Assembly (NCBI RefSeq): GCF_029227915.1
Contig: NC_079882.1
Coordinates: 14,778,501 to 14,842,500 of the forward strand
Length of the DNA stretch: 64,000 nt
Reading direction: 5' to 3'
Origin: Hydractinia symbiolongicarpus
Taxonomy: Eukaryota; Cnidaria; Hydrozoa; Anthoathecata; Hydractiniidae
Shown: in pieces, positions 51,944 to 62,956 of the stretch
Numbering within the stretch: position 1 is the first letter of the stretch
Layout of the letters: each line of letters starts with the position of its first letter
Notes under the pieces: generated by a model
Databases searched by the model: none
The model's input: the letters and a program-made list of their open reading frames with translations, nothing else
Told to the model about the DNA's origin: nothing
Program-made: the position numbers and the translations under genes

Positions 51944-52479
51944 ACCCCCTCATAACTCCACAAATTCAAAAGGTCTCCTCAAATGTCCTTAATTTTTTTT
52001 GAAATTTAGGATTTCTTAAATCTTCTCAAAAGAATTTTGAAATTTGGTTATTTTTTATATATGCTATTTTTTCTATTATTTATTTTAAATCACCACAAGT
52101 TGTGGTTGCTGTGGCCTTCGAACATTACCTTTTTTTGGTGTGTTTGTATCTGAAGCAAAGTTTCTTGTTATCTTTTGAAAGAAAATATTGAGATGCCAGT
52201 CTGTGTGCTTTTTCTGTGGGTTTTATTTTTTGAAAAATGTTTCCAGGAAAGTTCAAAAACAAATGTTACTCCAGGCTGAGGACATGTACAGGTTAAACAA
52301 TGTTGCACACCCAAATACCCTTTTCCAAAAAAAACTTTATCACAACTTGGTTAAAAGCCGGTCATTAAGCAATTTTATTTTGTGAAAGAGTTTTTGTAAA
52401 AAATTTTAAAATAAAACAGTTTACAACCTGTTAAAGCAAAAACAATGGTGCAACATTATTTATATTGCAGGAAGAGATC
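51944..52479. other. Intergenic DNA
   Basis: No gene is recognised. The stretch next to the LTR (CTCATAACTCCACAAATTCA) resembles a segment at 62970-63000 and may belong to a dispersed repeat that was the Copia target. Confidence 0.4.
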
Positions 52480-53890
52480 CAGAAGTTTTCATCTTGGTGA
52501 TTTAAACTGTAATTTTAATAAACCCAATAACTTGACCAGAATTCTAAAAGATTGTCTTGTCTCTTGAAGCAGTTTATAGATAAGCATACTCGCACAACTA
52601 TTTTTTTTATATACTTTAATATTGATCTCTTTATTTCCAACAATGAACATATATGTCACTCCTCTGTCATTGATATGGGTCTTAGTGACCACTCTTTTAT
52701 ATATGCTATTCGTAAATGGAAAAGGGTAAAATTCCTGCAAAAGTTATTAAATCAAGATCTTAAGAACTTTAACAATGAAAACTTTTTTTATGACTTGAAT
52801 TCTGTAAACTGGAATGAAATTTTAAATAAAGACAATCTTGACACAGCTTGTAATATCTTTAATAAATTTGTTACTAATATATATAATTGATCAACATGCT
52901 CCTATTAAATCTAGCCGTGTCAAGGGAAATTGCCCTCAATGGCTAAATGATGACCTTATTCATGCTATAAAAGAGAGGCATTTCTTAAAGAAAAAAGCCT
53001 CAAAAACTAAATTAATTGCCGACTGGGACAAATTCAAATTCAAAAGAAATCAAGTCAATAAAATAAAAGAAAGGTTGAAAGGTCATCATTATGGCAATAA
53101 GATAAATGAGGATGCATCGGATCCTAAACGCTTATAGAAAACTCTTAAGGAACTTGTTCCTGATAAAGAGAACAAGAATGTTCCATCTTCCATCTCTAAG
53201 AACGATATGGAAATAAATGACCCTAAAGGTATTTCGAACTCTTTCAACTCCTTCTTTGCTGCCATGGGTAGTACCCTTGCTTCTGACACGTCTGATGTCA
53301 ACATAAAATGTAATGATAAAAACTTTGTATTTAAAGAAGTTGACGAAAATACAGTTACCAAAATAATAACTGGTCTAAAAAACAAAGAGGCCACGGGTAC
53401 AGATAAGATAGGAGTGAGAGTATTGAAGGCTGTCCTCAGAGTTTTTTCACCTGTTCTCACCAAATTGTTTAACAAATCATTAACTACTGGTTATGTTCCA
53501 TGTTGGAAAAGTAAAAGAGTGTCTCCTCTTTTCAAATCTGGGGATCTCAGTGATGTAAACAACTACGGACCGATTTCTGTTGTCATAAAAGTGTTTCAAA
53601 AAATTGTCCATGAGCAAATGGTTGAGTTTCTATTGGAGAATAATTTATTAAATTGCAAACAATCTGGTTTTCGAAAGCTCCATTCCCCTTCTACTGCTGC
53701 AATTGATGTGTCAGATTATATTTTAAATGAAATGGGTAAAGGCAAATATGCTTGTGCAGTTTTAATAGATTTGAAGGCTTTTGATACAGTGGACCATAAA
53801 GTTCTTTTAAAGAAGTCATACTATTATGGTTTTCGAAATGGTTCTTTTGTTCCTGCGGAAAGTTTATCATTTCTTGAACATGATAGTTGA
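52480..53890 (+). pseudogene. LINE (CR1/L2-like) fragment: endonuclease end and RT start
   Basis: It begins in the endonuclease with LGDLNCNFNKPNNLTRIL and continues in other frames with VIDMGLSDHSFIYA (the SDH motif of AP endonucleases) and a linker. The RT half (53207-53890) has ATGTDKIGVRVLKA, NYGPISVVIKVFQKIVHEQM, a SGFRKLHSPSTAAI segment and VLIDLKAFDTVDHKVLL, and ends before the active-site YADD box. At least four frame breaks are present. It may be the second part of the LINE that begins at 42549. Confidence 0.75.
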
Positions 53891-54519
53891 ACATAAACGT
53901 TTCAGGAGATCCTTCTCCCATCATCGAGCAAAGTAAAATGATGTTGAGCATGTATTTATATATATATGCAGAGGATCGAAATTCATAAAAATTAACCAAT
54001 CAGAAACAAGCTGATAATTACAGTTAATTACGATAATTAACATTTCGGACCTAGATGTAGGTAACTACACATCTATTTTTAAAACAGTTTTAACCATCTA
54101 TAACTATTCTTTTTAATTAATGAATAAGAACAAATAGCATACAACATAAATAACAAAATGAAATATTTCTAACTCCGATTTTCCAAAGACTTAGTATACA
54201 GGTATTATGTCATAGATATTGACAAGAAAACGTCCCTACAAAGCCTAAATATTGCAGTATTTTGTTTTATAATGTCCAGAACATAATGCTATGAAAACTA
54301 TGAGAACACGTTTCTCTGAAGCTTAAATTTCACTGTAATTACAAGCTCGTGAGCTTGTATTAAAACGCAAATGTGTCCTACAAGAATAGAAATTTTTGCC
54401 TCTCTGAGCACCGACACGGGAGTAGTTGTGTGTTCGAATCTAATCTTGGTAACTATTTTTACTTTTTTTTTCTTTTTACTATCTCGCCTGCGAGGATGTG
54501 TTTCCAACTCGTAACTAAC
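53891..54519. other. Region after the LINE fragment with hammerhead-like relic
   Basis: No gene. On the minus strand 53926-53899 has CGATGA, a 5-bp stem and GAAAC, similar to a hammerhead core but with a changed first block. The rest is AT-rich. Confidence 0.35.
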
Positions 54520-54880
54520 TAACCAAATGGTCAATTGCAACGTCACAAATTTAAACTTCATACCTATACTCTCTAAGTACTTAAAAGTCATCGGCCAAAT
54601 TTGGTATTTGTTTTCGACAAAATTTGGCACAGTTAACAAAAAAATGATGCTGAACATAATAGTGACATCATGATTTTGATTTTTGTCACCTAATTTTTAT
54701 TTTAGGCCGAAATTGGACCAAAAATTAAAATTACTTTATTTTCGACAAAATTTGGCAAAGTTAACAAAAAAAGTATGCTGAACATGATAGTGACATCAAA
54801 ATGTTAATTTTTTGTCAACTAAATGCCGTTTAAACCATAAACGTTCCAACGCGCGACTTTCAACCATGAATGATAGGCTG
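54520..54880 (-). repeat. Dispersed repeat R2, partial inverted copy
   Basis: Contains TTTTCGACAAAATTTGGCA twice and TATGCTGAACAT in the inverse orientation of the units at 37.3-39.5 kb, and ends near GAATGATAGGCTGCATTTTTT, the inverse of the leading part of R2. Confidence 0.7.
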
Positions 54881-56186
54881 CATTTTTTCTTTTTTCTAGT
54901 AATATGGTTTTTTAACTAAAGCTATTTCCTTTTTCGAACAACTAAGATCGTATATTATTTTTCTTTATTTTGCTTTTTCTCACTAGTGACTTTCTTATAC
55001 CCCGTTGTTTTTTTGTTGTTTTGTTTTTGTTTTTTTTTGGGGGGGAGGGGGGGGGGGGGGGGGGGTTACTGAATTTTAAAAATTTTAGGTGGAGCTTGTG
55101 GTCTTTCTTCTTCCTGTCAGTCAGTTTACTCCAGACTGACCTAACGAAAATTGAAATTTTTGAGGAATTTTCTATCAATATTATTGCCTATCCGAATAGC
55201 AAAATATGTCGTGTCTAACTTCGTAACAGAAATCACAATTTCATAGACAGCTTTTTATAAACTTTGTTGGTGAGGTTGTTTGCGTATATCATACGTCTTG
55301 TTCATTTTAAAATGACGTTCAATAAGTATAGAAAATTCTAAACAGGCTAGTTATTATTCTTATTACTTCAGTGGAAGAAACTTCGGGAACAATTAATACA
55401 TTGTATTCATGACTTTACTGTTCTTAAAATATGTTTTAACTACCCCATGATTGAGCAGTTTCAATTTTCCTGTTAATATGATGTACCTTTCTCGTAATTT
55501 AATTATTTAATTTTAAAAGAATTTAAAAATTATTAATTCGTGAAAGTGTATGTTCGCGAAAATTTCTTTCCCCTTAAGAATTTGCTTATTATTCTCTATT
55601 GTTCTAAACAATAGACCTTTTGTTTTTAACTTTTAATCCCAGCCTGATATTCTTATAAAAAAACTGTGTATATTGGTATGTTGCAGGAATTTGCGGTCTT
55701 TATTTTTCTATGCGCCCTATGTTCACTGCTTGAACTTCTTGGCCATTACGTGAAGCTCGAGATCGATCACAGGGAATGTGGCCTTCAGGCCTTGCCATAA
55801 ATCATAAGCCATTGCGTAGCACTCGTCTGAATGTTTGTTGCCTAAGCTTTGAATCGCTCTTTTAAAACTTGATAAAAAAACACAAAAAAATGTCAGCACA
55901 TTCTCCATAGCAAAGCTTATACCAATTCTTTCAATATGCAAACTTAAACAAGGTTTTTACTTTGTGTTTGACCTTTTCAATAAGCTACCATGTTAATTAT
56001 TTGTGTCCTTTGTGGCTATCAAATGGGGATTTTGTGTTGAGGATGCACAAATGAAATAATGTATTTAATTTTGTGTAAGATTTGACATTTGACATTTTGT
56101 GTAGGATTTTAAGAACATTTTTTTTTGTATATGCATTGCTTACGTTAGCAAAACATCTAAAGCAACTTATTTTTTTAATGGCTTTT
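54881..56186. other. Intergenic DNA with a long G tract
   Basis: A run of 27 bases at 55039-55065 is all G except one A at 55046, preceded by a T-rich stretch. One possible exon is listed separately at 55723-55860. Nothing else is recognised. Confidence 0.5.
55723..55860 (-). CDS. Possible terminal exon of an unknown gene
   Basis: After a polypyrimidine-like stretch and an AG on the minus strand (about 55862) the frame reads FKRAIQSLGNKHSDECYAMA and continues YDLWQGLKATFPVIDLELHV to a TAG at 55723-55725. Composition and an acceptor make it look like coding sequence, but no upstream exon is recognised and the family is unknown. It could be chance. Confidence 0.25.
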   Translation of the reverse strand, partial: RAIQSLGNKHSDECYAMAYDLWQGLKATFPVIDLELHVMAKKFKQ

Positions 56187-57126
56187 TGCCTAAGTGGATT
56201 TTTCCACGGGCCTTATCGAAATTCTCTTTAAAGTCGCCGAAAAAATTTTCATGTCCATTTTGCTAGCGGGTTTACTTTGTTTACCTCACGTGATGAAAAG
56301 GACTCAATCTGATTTGCTGAAATAAATTTAATAGCCAACTTTCGAAAAATGGTGTTCTCTCGCCACCAAAAAAAGCCACAAACGATCTTGAAAAAAGTAA
56401 AATAAGTTGTTCAAAAAAGCATATTTAAAAAAAAGTCCAAGTGAAGAAGTACAAAAGTAAAGTTAGAAGTAAAAGTGGAGCTGCGTCGAACTAGAAGTAA
56501 AGTGAATTAGAAGTAGAAAATAAAGGCCACCAAAAAAAAAGCACTTGAAAGAAAGGAAAAAAGTGGTTTAAAAAAGCATAGCAGCTATCCATTTAAAAAG
56601 AAAAGAGACCAAATGAAGAAGTAAATAAGTAAATGAAAAGTGCAGCTAGATGTAAAGTAAAGTCAGAAGTTGCATAATTCATCTGCCCTAGTGTCAGCAT
56701 TTTAAGCTCTACCAATAGAGGCAACGTGATAAAAAGGTTCTAAATAATTTTTTATATGGATGTGTTGCTGATGTCATCAAAATTTAAATGACGCTTCTTT
56801 TTCGTTTTTAATAGACATTAGTGGATTTTTCCATGGGCCTTATCGACTAGTTGATAAGGCCCGTGAATCTACTCCAGAAGATTAGGTGGTTTTGCAGATT
56901 TTGCTAACGTCAGCAGTGCATGCAAAAAAATTGGCGAAATGTAGTTTATCTGTTGCCTTTAATGTGTGCAGATTGAAACGCTGATAAAAATAAGTGTTCG
57001 CAAACGCATAAGGAGATATATATATATATAAGTGTAAATTTTAAAATTTTGCTGATGTCAGTAAAGTCCTTAAGGTACAAATAAAAAATTTCTTTAGAAA
57101 TTTGCACTGTAAAATCCACTTAGGCA
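56187..57126. mobile_element. 940-bp element with 16-bp perfect TIRs (TGCCTAAGTGGATTTT family)
   Basis: TGCCTAAGTGGATTTT at 56187-56202 is matched by AAAATCCACTTAGGCA at 57111-57126. Inside are GTGGATTTTTCCACGGGCC, an AGAAGTAAAGT-rich low-complexity stretch (56400-56690), a back-to-back copy of the end with an ACTAG centre (56820-56872) and a GCTGATGTCA block. Related pieces lie at 11.4-11.9 kb, 19.4 kb and 59.69-60.02 kb. No transposase is encoded. Confidence 0.6.
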
Positions 57127-57682
57127 GAAGTACATTGGAAAAGAGAAAACATTTCCACTTGTCATAATACCCGTGGTCTCTTTGTAAAGTTTACAGGAAA
57201 TGCGAAAAGAAATATAAAATACATCTGCAAAAGTTTGTTACATCATAATTTGTGCTTATAAAAGAAGAAAAGTTTGGAAACTAAGGTAGCTAGCTATAGA
57301 TAATTACAAAAGACAAATAACAACATACTTGGAGGCTAAACATTAGCCAGCTAACAGTAGCTAAGACAGCCAGTTAAATATACTTAAACTGGGAACACTT
57401 AGCTAAAACTAAAGCTAGCTATTTATGCTTAGTAAAACACATATAAAGAGAAACAATAGTAATGTAAAAATAATAACATTACAGTGAGCAGTAAGTTCAA
57501 CAAACCAAAGTTTTCCGTTTGTTAGTCATCTAACAGCTTTATGTAGCATTTTGAATTTTAGGACAAGCACATTAGTTAGGCGCCAGGGGAGACATTAATT
57601 ATGCAACAAAAACATAAACAAATATGGTGGCTAGGTTTTTTTTTAAAAAAAAGGGCTAAAATATAAAACTTCAAGTATTTAA
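57127..57682. other. Intergenic DNA left of the Harbinger element
   Basis: Rich in GCTAGCTA-type motifs and AT. No gene or repeat ends are recognised. Confidence 0.4.
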
Positions 57683-57861
57683 GGGGCTATTTCTTTCATA
57701 CCTGAGATTCAAATCTGTATGCTCCAACTGCTCCAAGTGCTCCGGTGACCAGAGAAACAACACAGAACCGAATCCAAGTGCTCCGACATTTTTAAGTTGT
57801 TTAAAAATATAGCTTATAATTTTTGCATAATTAAGAAACCACGGCTCATTTGTAAACAAAT

Positions 57862-58791
57862 ATGGCTGTTTCAAAAGCGAAAGCGCTAGCGCTTTTAGCC
57901 TTCAGCGAATTAGAAAATGAAGAATATAAAAGAAATATCACTGAATTAATTTTGCCATTGGTTGCTTCAATTAGTTCTACCGACCGTGTCGATGCTGTTA
58001 GGATACCAGGATACTTTGAGACAGTAATACCCTTATATACCGATGACACATATAAAAGCCATTTTAGGTTGAGAAAAACACCAGTTGAATCATTGTGTTT
58101 AAAGATTGGAAACTTCGATCAGTTTTTTAAATCAAATAGTGGTGGAAGACCAATGGTAAAGTTGCACAAACAAGTATGTATTTTTCTGTGATATTGTGCA
58201 TCAAAGGAACCACTTCGTAGCATTGCTGATCGCTTCGATGTTACCGAGTCAACAGCACTCAGAATTATACGTCGAGTATCGAAGGCAATTATGTGTTGTT
58301 TGGTCCCAGTTAACATTGTTTGGCCTTCTGGAAGCTCCATAATCGAAGTAGCTAATGGCTTTAAATTTCTAAAAGGGATGGAAGGTGTAATTGGGGCGAT
58401 AGATGGCATGCACATTGAGATATCAGGCCAATCATTTTGTAATGAGAATTATATCAACAGAAAAGGCTTTTCGTCGATAGTTCTTCAGGGAGTGTGCGAC
58501 CATAACATGAGATTTACAGATTGTTATACAGGGTGGTCTGGTTCTGTAGACGATGCTAGGGTATTTGGCAAAAGCGACCTTCAACGCATCCTTAATGATC
58601 CACGTACCATGGTACCCAATCGCACCTTTATGGTTGGCGACACAGCATACAAGCTGGAAACATTTATGATGACACCTTATAAATGTATCAACGCTCTTGA
58701 TTCTATTAAGAAAAAATATAATTACACCCAATTCCCAACACGCAACATCATAGAAAGAGCATTTGTTTTATTAAAATCGCGTTTTCCTTGA
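57862..58791 (+). pseudogene. Harbinger transposase (HARBI1-like DDE nuclease), two in-frame stops
   Basis: From ATG 57862 one frame covers the protein with TGA at 58189-58191 and TGA at 58789-58791. N-terminal helical region: SGGRPMVKLHKQ followed by PLRSIADRFDVTESTALRII, a helix-turn-helix. Catalytic residues: Asp in GVIGAIDGMHIEI, Asp in MVGDTAYKLE and Glu in NIIERAFVLLKSRF. This set is typical for the DDE_Tnp_4 family. The first TGA destroys the enzyme; the second lies shortly after the last catalytic residue, before the usual end. Both stops sit in frame without any shift, so they are substitutions. Confidence 0.85.
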
Positions 58792-58799
58792 CTCAAGCT

Positions 58800-59028
58800 T
58801 GTTGATAACACCAACGAAGAACATGGAAAATTTGTATACTTTAACTTTAACAATTCCTTTTTAACTTCGTGCGCTATAATTTGCCATACTTCTTTTTCTT
58901 TATACTTTAAATTTTTAAATTTGTCGACGGATTTCTCATATTCTGCAATTAAGATGTTGGTTGCCTCTTGTTTCCAATAAATTGGAGTAGGTTCACTGTT
59001 GTACAAGCAGTTGATGGCACGCTTTGGT
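58800..59028 (-). pseudogene. Myb/SANT-like DNA-binding fragment of the Harbinger element
   Basis: The minus strand encodes IYWKQEATNILIAEYEKSVD and continues KFKNLKYKEKEVWQIIAHEV. The W-x-x-E-A ... L-I-x-x-Y ... V-W-x-x-I-A pattern is the trihelix/Myb-like domain of the second Harbinger gene, which brings the transposase to the nucleus and DNA. The domain ends where antisense transposase sequence begins, so the rest was lost by deletion. No ATG is found. Confidence 0.6.
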
Positions 59029-59572
59029 CAACTATTTCACCTCTTTTATTTTTCTTGTTTTTTTACATTTTTTATCCACCCTGTTTAATTTAAAAGTCAT
59101 TTTTAATTTTTTTTGGTGGAGACGGCGACTGACGTATGGCGCTTGCATCTATCGTAGATAATTCTCCTGTTTCATCATTTCCTCCCCATATATTCTGTAA
59201 ATATATACCGTAATCTTCGCAAGAAGTGTTAAATGACATCGCGCTTTCACTTTTAATCAAGTTGTGTTTACATTTGAAGCTGTCCTGTTTGTTTATTTTT
59301 CCGCATAATTAAGGTCCGTCTCCCGTGTTTTTTCACTGCAAGAGTTTCACTAGCGAAAAAATGTGTGCCAAAGAAATGGGTTTTCGGAGCAAGAAGGCTT
59401 TGACCGTAGTAAGTCAAATTATTAGTTTTAAGTGCTCTAAATGCTCCAAGTGAACTGCTCCTTGAGGAGTTCATCCAGATTCGATTCTGAATGCCCCAAA
59501 TTACCAAAGAAATGATAGTTGGGGCACTTGGAGCATTCACAACCGATTCTTGTGTGCGAAAGAAATAGTCCC
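59029..59572. other. Right subterminal region of the Harbinger element
   Basis: Non-coding; holds TGCTCC/GGAGCA motifs at 59430-59545 and the right TIR. Confidence 0.6.
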
Positions 59573-59689
59573 TAAGACTTTTCTCGGAAAATGCGAGTCT
59601 GCTTTCTCCAGTGACATAAAACTAAACGTCTGAAAACATCAAAGTTCTTACTATTATTGATTTTAAATCCACTTCAAACTCTAGCCTTT

Positions 59690-60015
59690 ATTTTCTACTT
59701 CTAACTTTACTACTTTACTTCTAGCTCTAGCTATCACTTCTTACTTCACTTCTTGGACTTTTCTTTCTCTGAATTACCTTTTTGCACTTTTTTCCAGACG
59801 AAGGGCTGTTCTTATGTTGTTGTTCTTTTCAGTGTCGAGGGACACCATTTTTGTAAAGAAAGCCGTTAAATTTATTTCAGCAAATCAAGTTGTTCCAATT
59901 TGATCACGTGATTTAAACAAAGTAAACCCGCTAGCAGAATGGATATAACTTTTTCGGAGACTTCAAAGGAAATGTCGGCTACATCAAAGGAAAATGAACA
60001 CATCCACTTCACAGA
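59690..60015 (-). repeat. Inverted copy of the arm at 56.19-56.7 kb
   Basis: Contains TTTATTTTCTACTTCTAACT and AAACAAAGTAAACCCGCTAGCA in inverse orientation to 56260-56540, and ends in CATCAAAGGAAAATGAACACATCCAC, like 11460-11485. The Harbinger element lies between the two arms. Confidence 0.65.
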
Positions 60016-62563
60016 CAGACGGATTGTTGTTGTTGTTCAGATTGTTTTTTCAATTTATTTGTTTCATGTTCAACCTGTTGTATTTATTTTTGGAGGTGCT
60101 GCTTTAATAAAGAATGCAAGATTACCTTTGATAACTGGGTATAACTTCTGGTTTGACTGAACCCTGGTTTCACAATCCTTGGCTAGATCTTTTACTTTGA
60201 TAAAATTTGATAAAATAACACTGTTGAGTAACTGACACCATACTTTTACTTCATCTAAAGATATAGATAGCATTGATCTCCCCTTTCGTTCTTTTATTGT
60301 TAATGAACTGATTTGTTATAGCATAACAATTAATGAGCGATGATGTCGATCAAATTCTGAATTCTTCTCCATAGGGAATGAACAAGTGGATGTTCAATGA
60401 TAAAAAAATCACATACATAGGTAAAACATGTTGGTAGTTTTTTTCATGCATAATACACTATTTTATAAGAAATAACGTGGAAGTTGAGATTTCTCCAAAA
60501 ATTATGACTATATTTAGAAAGTGCACAGCCTGAATTTTTTCAGAGATATGACTCTTGTAGAATTACTAAAAAACAATTATTTCTGATAAGTTTAGTTTTT
60601 TGTTTGTTCGAAACTTTCATGCTCAAAGCTGACTATCACAGCAAGTATGTCAAATCTCTTAAAGGTCGCGTATTACAGTACAGTCCAGATGTAAACCTGA
60701 TGTACGCAAAACACAATAGGATAGCCAGTTCCTTTCAAATTCCGCAAAAAATAATTTCTTTATGTTAAAAAGAAAAGCATAGCAAGAAACATCGTTTATA
60801 AACATGAACCCTTAAAATTAGAATTTTTTTACGTCGGCAATAAAACTGCCGACGTGAGATACATTTCAACTGATTTGCGTCGGCATTTTTTTTTTTTGTA
60901 GTAAAATTTTTTAGCTGGCAAAAACTTTCGTCATTCACCTTGTATTGGGGCTGAACCTCACATAAATTCGATGTATTGATCTCCTAAGACGATGACAAAT
61001 GGAAACGAAGTACAAGTCCCATTGACCTACCTTCCCGATGATGTACTTCGTTAAATTAATAGTTCACTGCCAACTGGCTTTCTATATGTCGAGTCGAACT
61101 CATTAGAAAGTACATTGTGCACGTGCTATTTACGAACTGAAGGTCAGGGCATTCAATAAGTTGTATATCGCAGAAGTCGGCAGTGAAGTTTTTCGAAAAC
61201 GCTTGTCGCAGCACAGTTCACCATGAAGCAAACTGTACAGGAGACTCAATTTATAGAGTCTTCGCAGAACATCTCTCCTCACAAAACCGAGGGCAGGGCT
61301 GACTTATTGCCTGCTGTGTCGTGTGGGAGAGAACTTTCGGACTTATTTTTAATACGATATACAATTTTTTGATTATTATTATTACGAATCGAATGGCACC
61401 ATGGTATTTCTGTAACGTGAATAATTTTTGTGATAATGACCTTTTTCTTTTTCACCATGTTTACCTTTTTATTTTATTTTCATAAATTCAGGAAATTATT
61501 CCATCCGTCAGTTTCGAAGGAAATAAACCACCCGCCGAATACAGTGTGCATTCGCGTGTGTATTCCCATGTGCAGACCTGGTTTCTTTTAGGATAAGGAA
61601 TTCGAGAAAAATGTATACCAGTTTTCATATTACGCCAAAGAAAATGTGATATAAAAATTCACCACAAAGGCTTTAATATTACAAAGAATAACATGCGATC
61701 AGTTGAAAAGTTTGTTTTTCAAAAAAAATGGTAGTAGAAACCAGGTTATAATACATGAACAGGTACGATAGAAATATACATGACCACATGTTCTTAAAAG
61801 GCCGCCAAAATAAAAGTAATTATTTAAAAATGAATTGTTGTTTTTAAAAATTTTACAATAAAATTACGTTGGCAATTTTTTTGCCAACGCAACTACCGTA
61901 TTTTCTCATTTTACGGCGGCAATCACGTCGGCAGTGCGGAATGCTGACGCTATTTAAGGCCTGAAACATTACCTCTGTGCGAGAAAAAATTAAACGTGAA
62001 TGATATTGAATTTTTATTTTTTTAACAACGAAAATTATTAAAGTAACGCGATTTTAAAAACACAAGCTCTTTTAAAAAACAACAAACCCAATGGTCTGGA
62101 TATTTAAAAAAAAACTAATGCTGCTACTTTTCAAAACTTTCAGTAATATTTCTTTATCGTCGAAAACATATTTTTAAAATGTAAAACTTTTAAAAGTTCT
62201 TCTTATAAAAAGCAACATTTAACAACGCAAACGGAAAAACCCTACATTCGGGACTTTTCCTTTCAAGATGTAAAAATCTAACTTTTGACGTTTTCGAAAG
62301 ATTAAAACACTCATTTTGAAAACATTTTGTTTTTTAAATTTTAATACCAAACAAAGAGTCTAAAAATATAATTTGACGCAAATAAAAGGTGGAAACCTCG
62401 TTGTGGGGACATTTTGTTCTGGTAAGAATAAAAAGATACTAAATCAAAAACACCTGTTTTTTTCTAAAAAATTAATGTTGGAAAAAGGGAAAAATATTAA
62501 TCAAAAAAGAGCTATAAAATGATGTAGTCACTGCTTTCAGTTTCCGTCGTCGTAAATACTTGT
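60016..62563. other. Gene-poor region with CGTCGGCA hairpins
   Basis: Hairpin ACGTCGGCA-7 nt-TGCCGACGT lies at 60831-60855, with GCGTCGGCA nearby (60880-60888). A related hairpin CGTTGGCAA...TTGCCAACG is at 61868-61889, followed by CACGTCGGCA and GCTGACGC. They may mark the two ends of one 1.1-kb repeat. A short ORF at 60070-60273 and a GIY-YIG-like trace near 61155-61220 are too weak to call genes. Confidence 0.45.
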
Positions 62564-62956
62564 TCATCGCATTAACTGCGCCTGCTCAAGTCGTTTTTTA
62601 CGTTTGTAAAACATCAAATAATGAAAAACAACCTGCTTTATACACTCTACTTTTTCCCTGTCTTTTTGAACTAATTTTCTGTTCACCATTTTGTTCCTTC
62701 CAAAAACGTTTTTTGCTTTTCTCTCCTGTACCGTAAGAATCTTCTTCCTTAGTCTTTTCGCAAAATTTCCTATTTTGCCACTACATTGATTGCGCGCATA
62801 TAAGCTGACGTTGTCGGTCAAGTAAGAATGATGATGTTTCTGTATTGTTGTTGTTTCATCATGTTGTTTTGGTTGTTTCTGTGTTATTGTCGTTGTTTCA
62901 GCTTGTTGTTGGGTTTGTTGTTGATGTTTTTGTTTTTTCTGTGTTGTTGTTGGTGT
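62564..62956 (-). CDS. Possible exon with Gln/Thr-rich region and BEN-like domain
   Basis: One frame is open from about 62956 to TAA-bounded stop at 62564. The first 45 residues are Gln/Thr/Lys-rich (QKKQKHQQQTQQQAETTT). Then NFAKRLRKKILTVQERKAKN and VECIKQVVFHYL follow, which resembles the FAxxLLxxLFT-E ... K-I-x-x-VF spacing of BEN domains. The low-complexity part is coded by the TGTTGTTGT repeat seen on the plus strand. There is no ATG, and a stop lies just upstream, so it would be an internal or terminal exon. The similarity is modest. Confidence 0.35.
   Translation of the reverse strand, partial: TPTTTQKKQKHQQQTQQQAETTTITQKQPKQHDETTTIQKHHHSYLTDNVSLYARNQCSGKIGNFAKRLRKKILTVQERKAKNVFGRNKMVNRKLVQKDREKVECIKQVVFHYLMFYKRKKRLEQAQLMR

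Larger units (their letters stand above)
57683..59572. mobile_element. PIF/Harbinger DNA transposon with TAA target duplication
   Basis: The ends GGGGCTATTTCTTTC (57683-57697) and GAAAGAAATAGTCCC (59558-59572) are inverted with one mismatch in 15. Both are flanked by TAA (57680-57682, 59573-59575), the 3-bp duplication of this superfamily. Subterminal GTGCTCC/GGAGCAC motifs repeat on both sides (57719-57785 and 59430-59545) and are likely transposase-binding sites. It contains the nuclease gene and, in opposite orientation, a Myb/SANT-like fragment, the two-gene layout of Harbinger elements. Confidence 0.85.

Noticed and set aside
54970-55218. ORFs across the long G tract
   Set aside because: Poly-Gly or poly-Pro frames created by the homopolymer.
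60070-60273. 67-residue minus-strand ORF with KVWCQLLNSV
   Set aside because: Looks slightly protein-like, but no domain, splice context or homologue could be supported.
61155-61220. KLYIAEVGSEVFRKRLSQH, like the start of a GIY-YIG domain
   Set aside because: Too short, and both flanks are broken in all frames; it may be a relic but cannot be supported.
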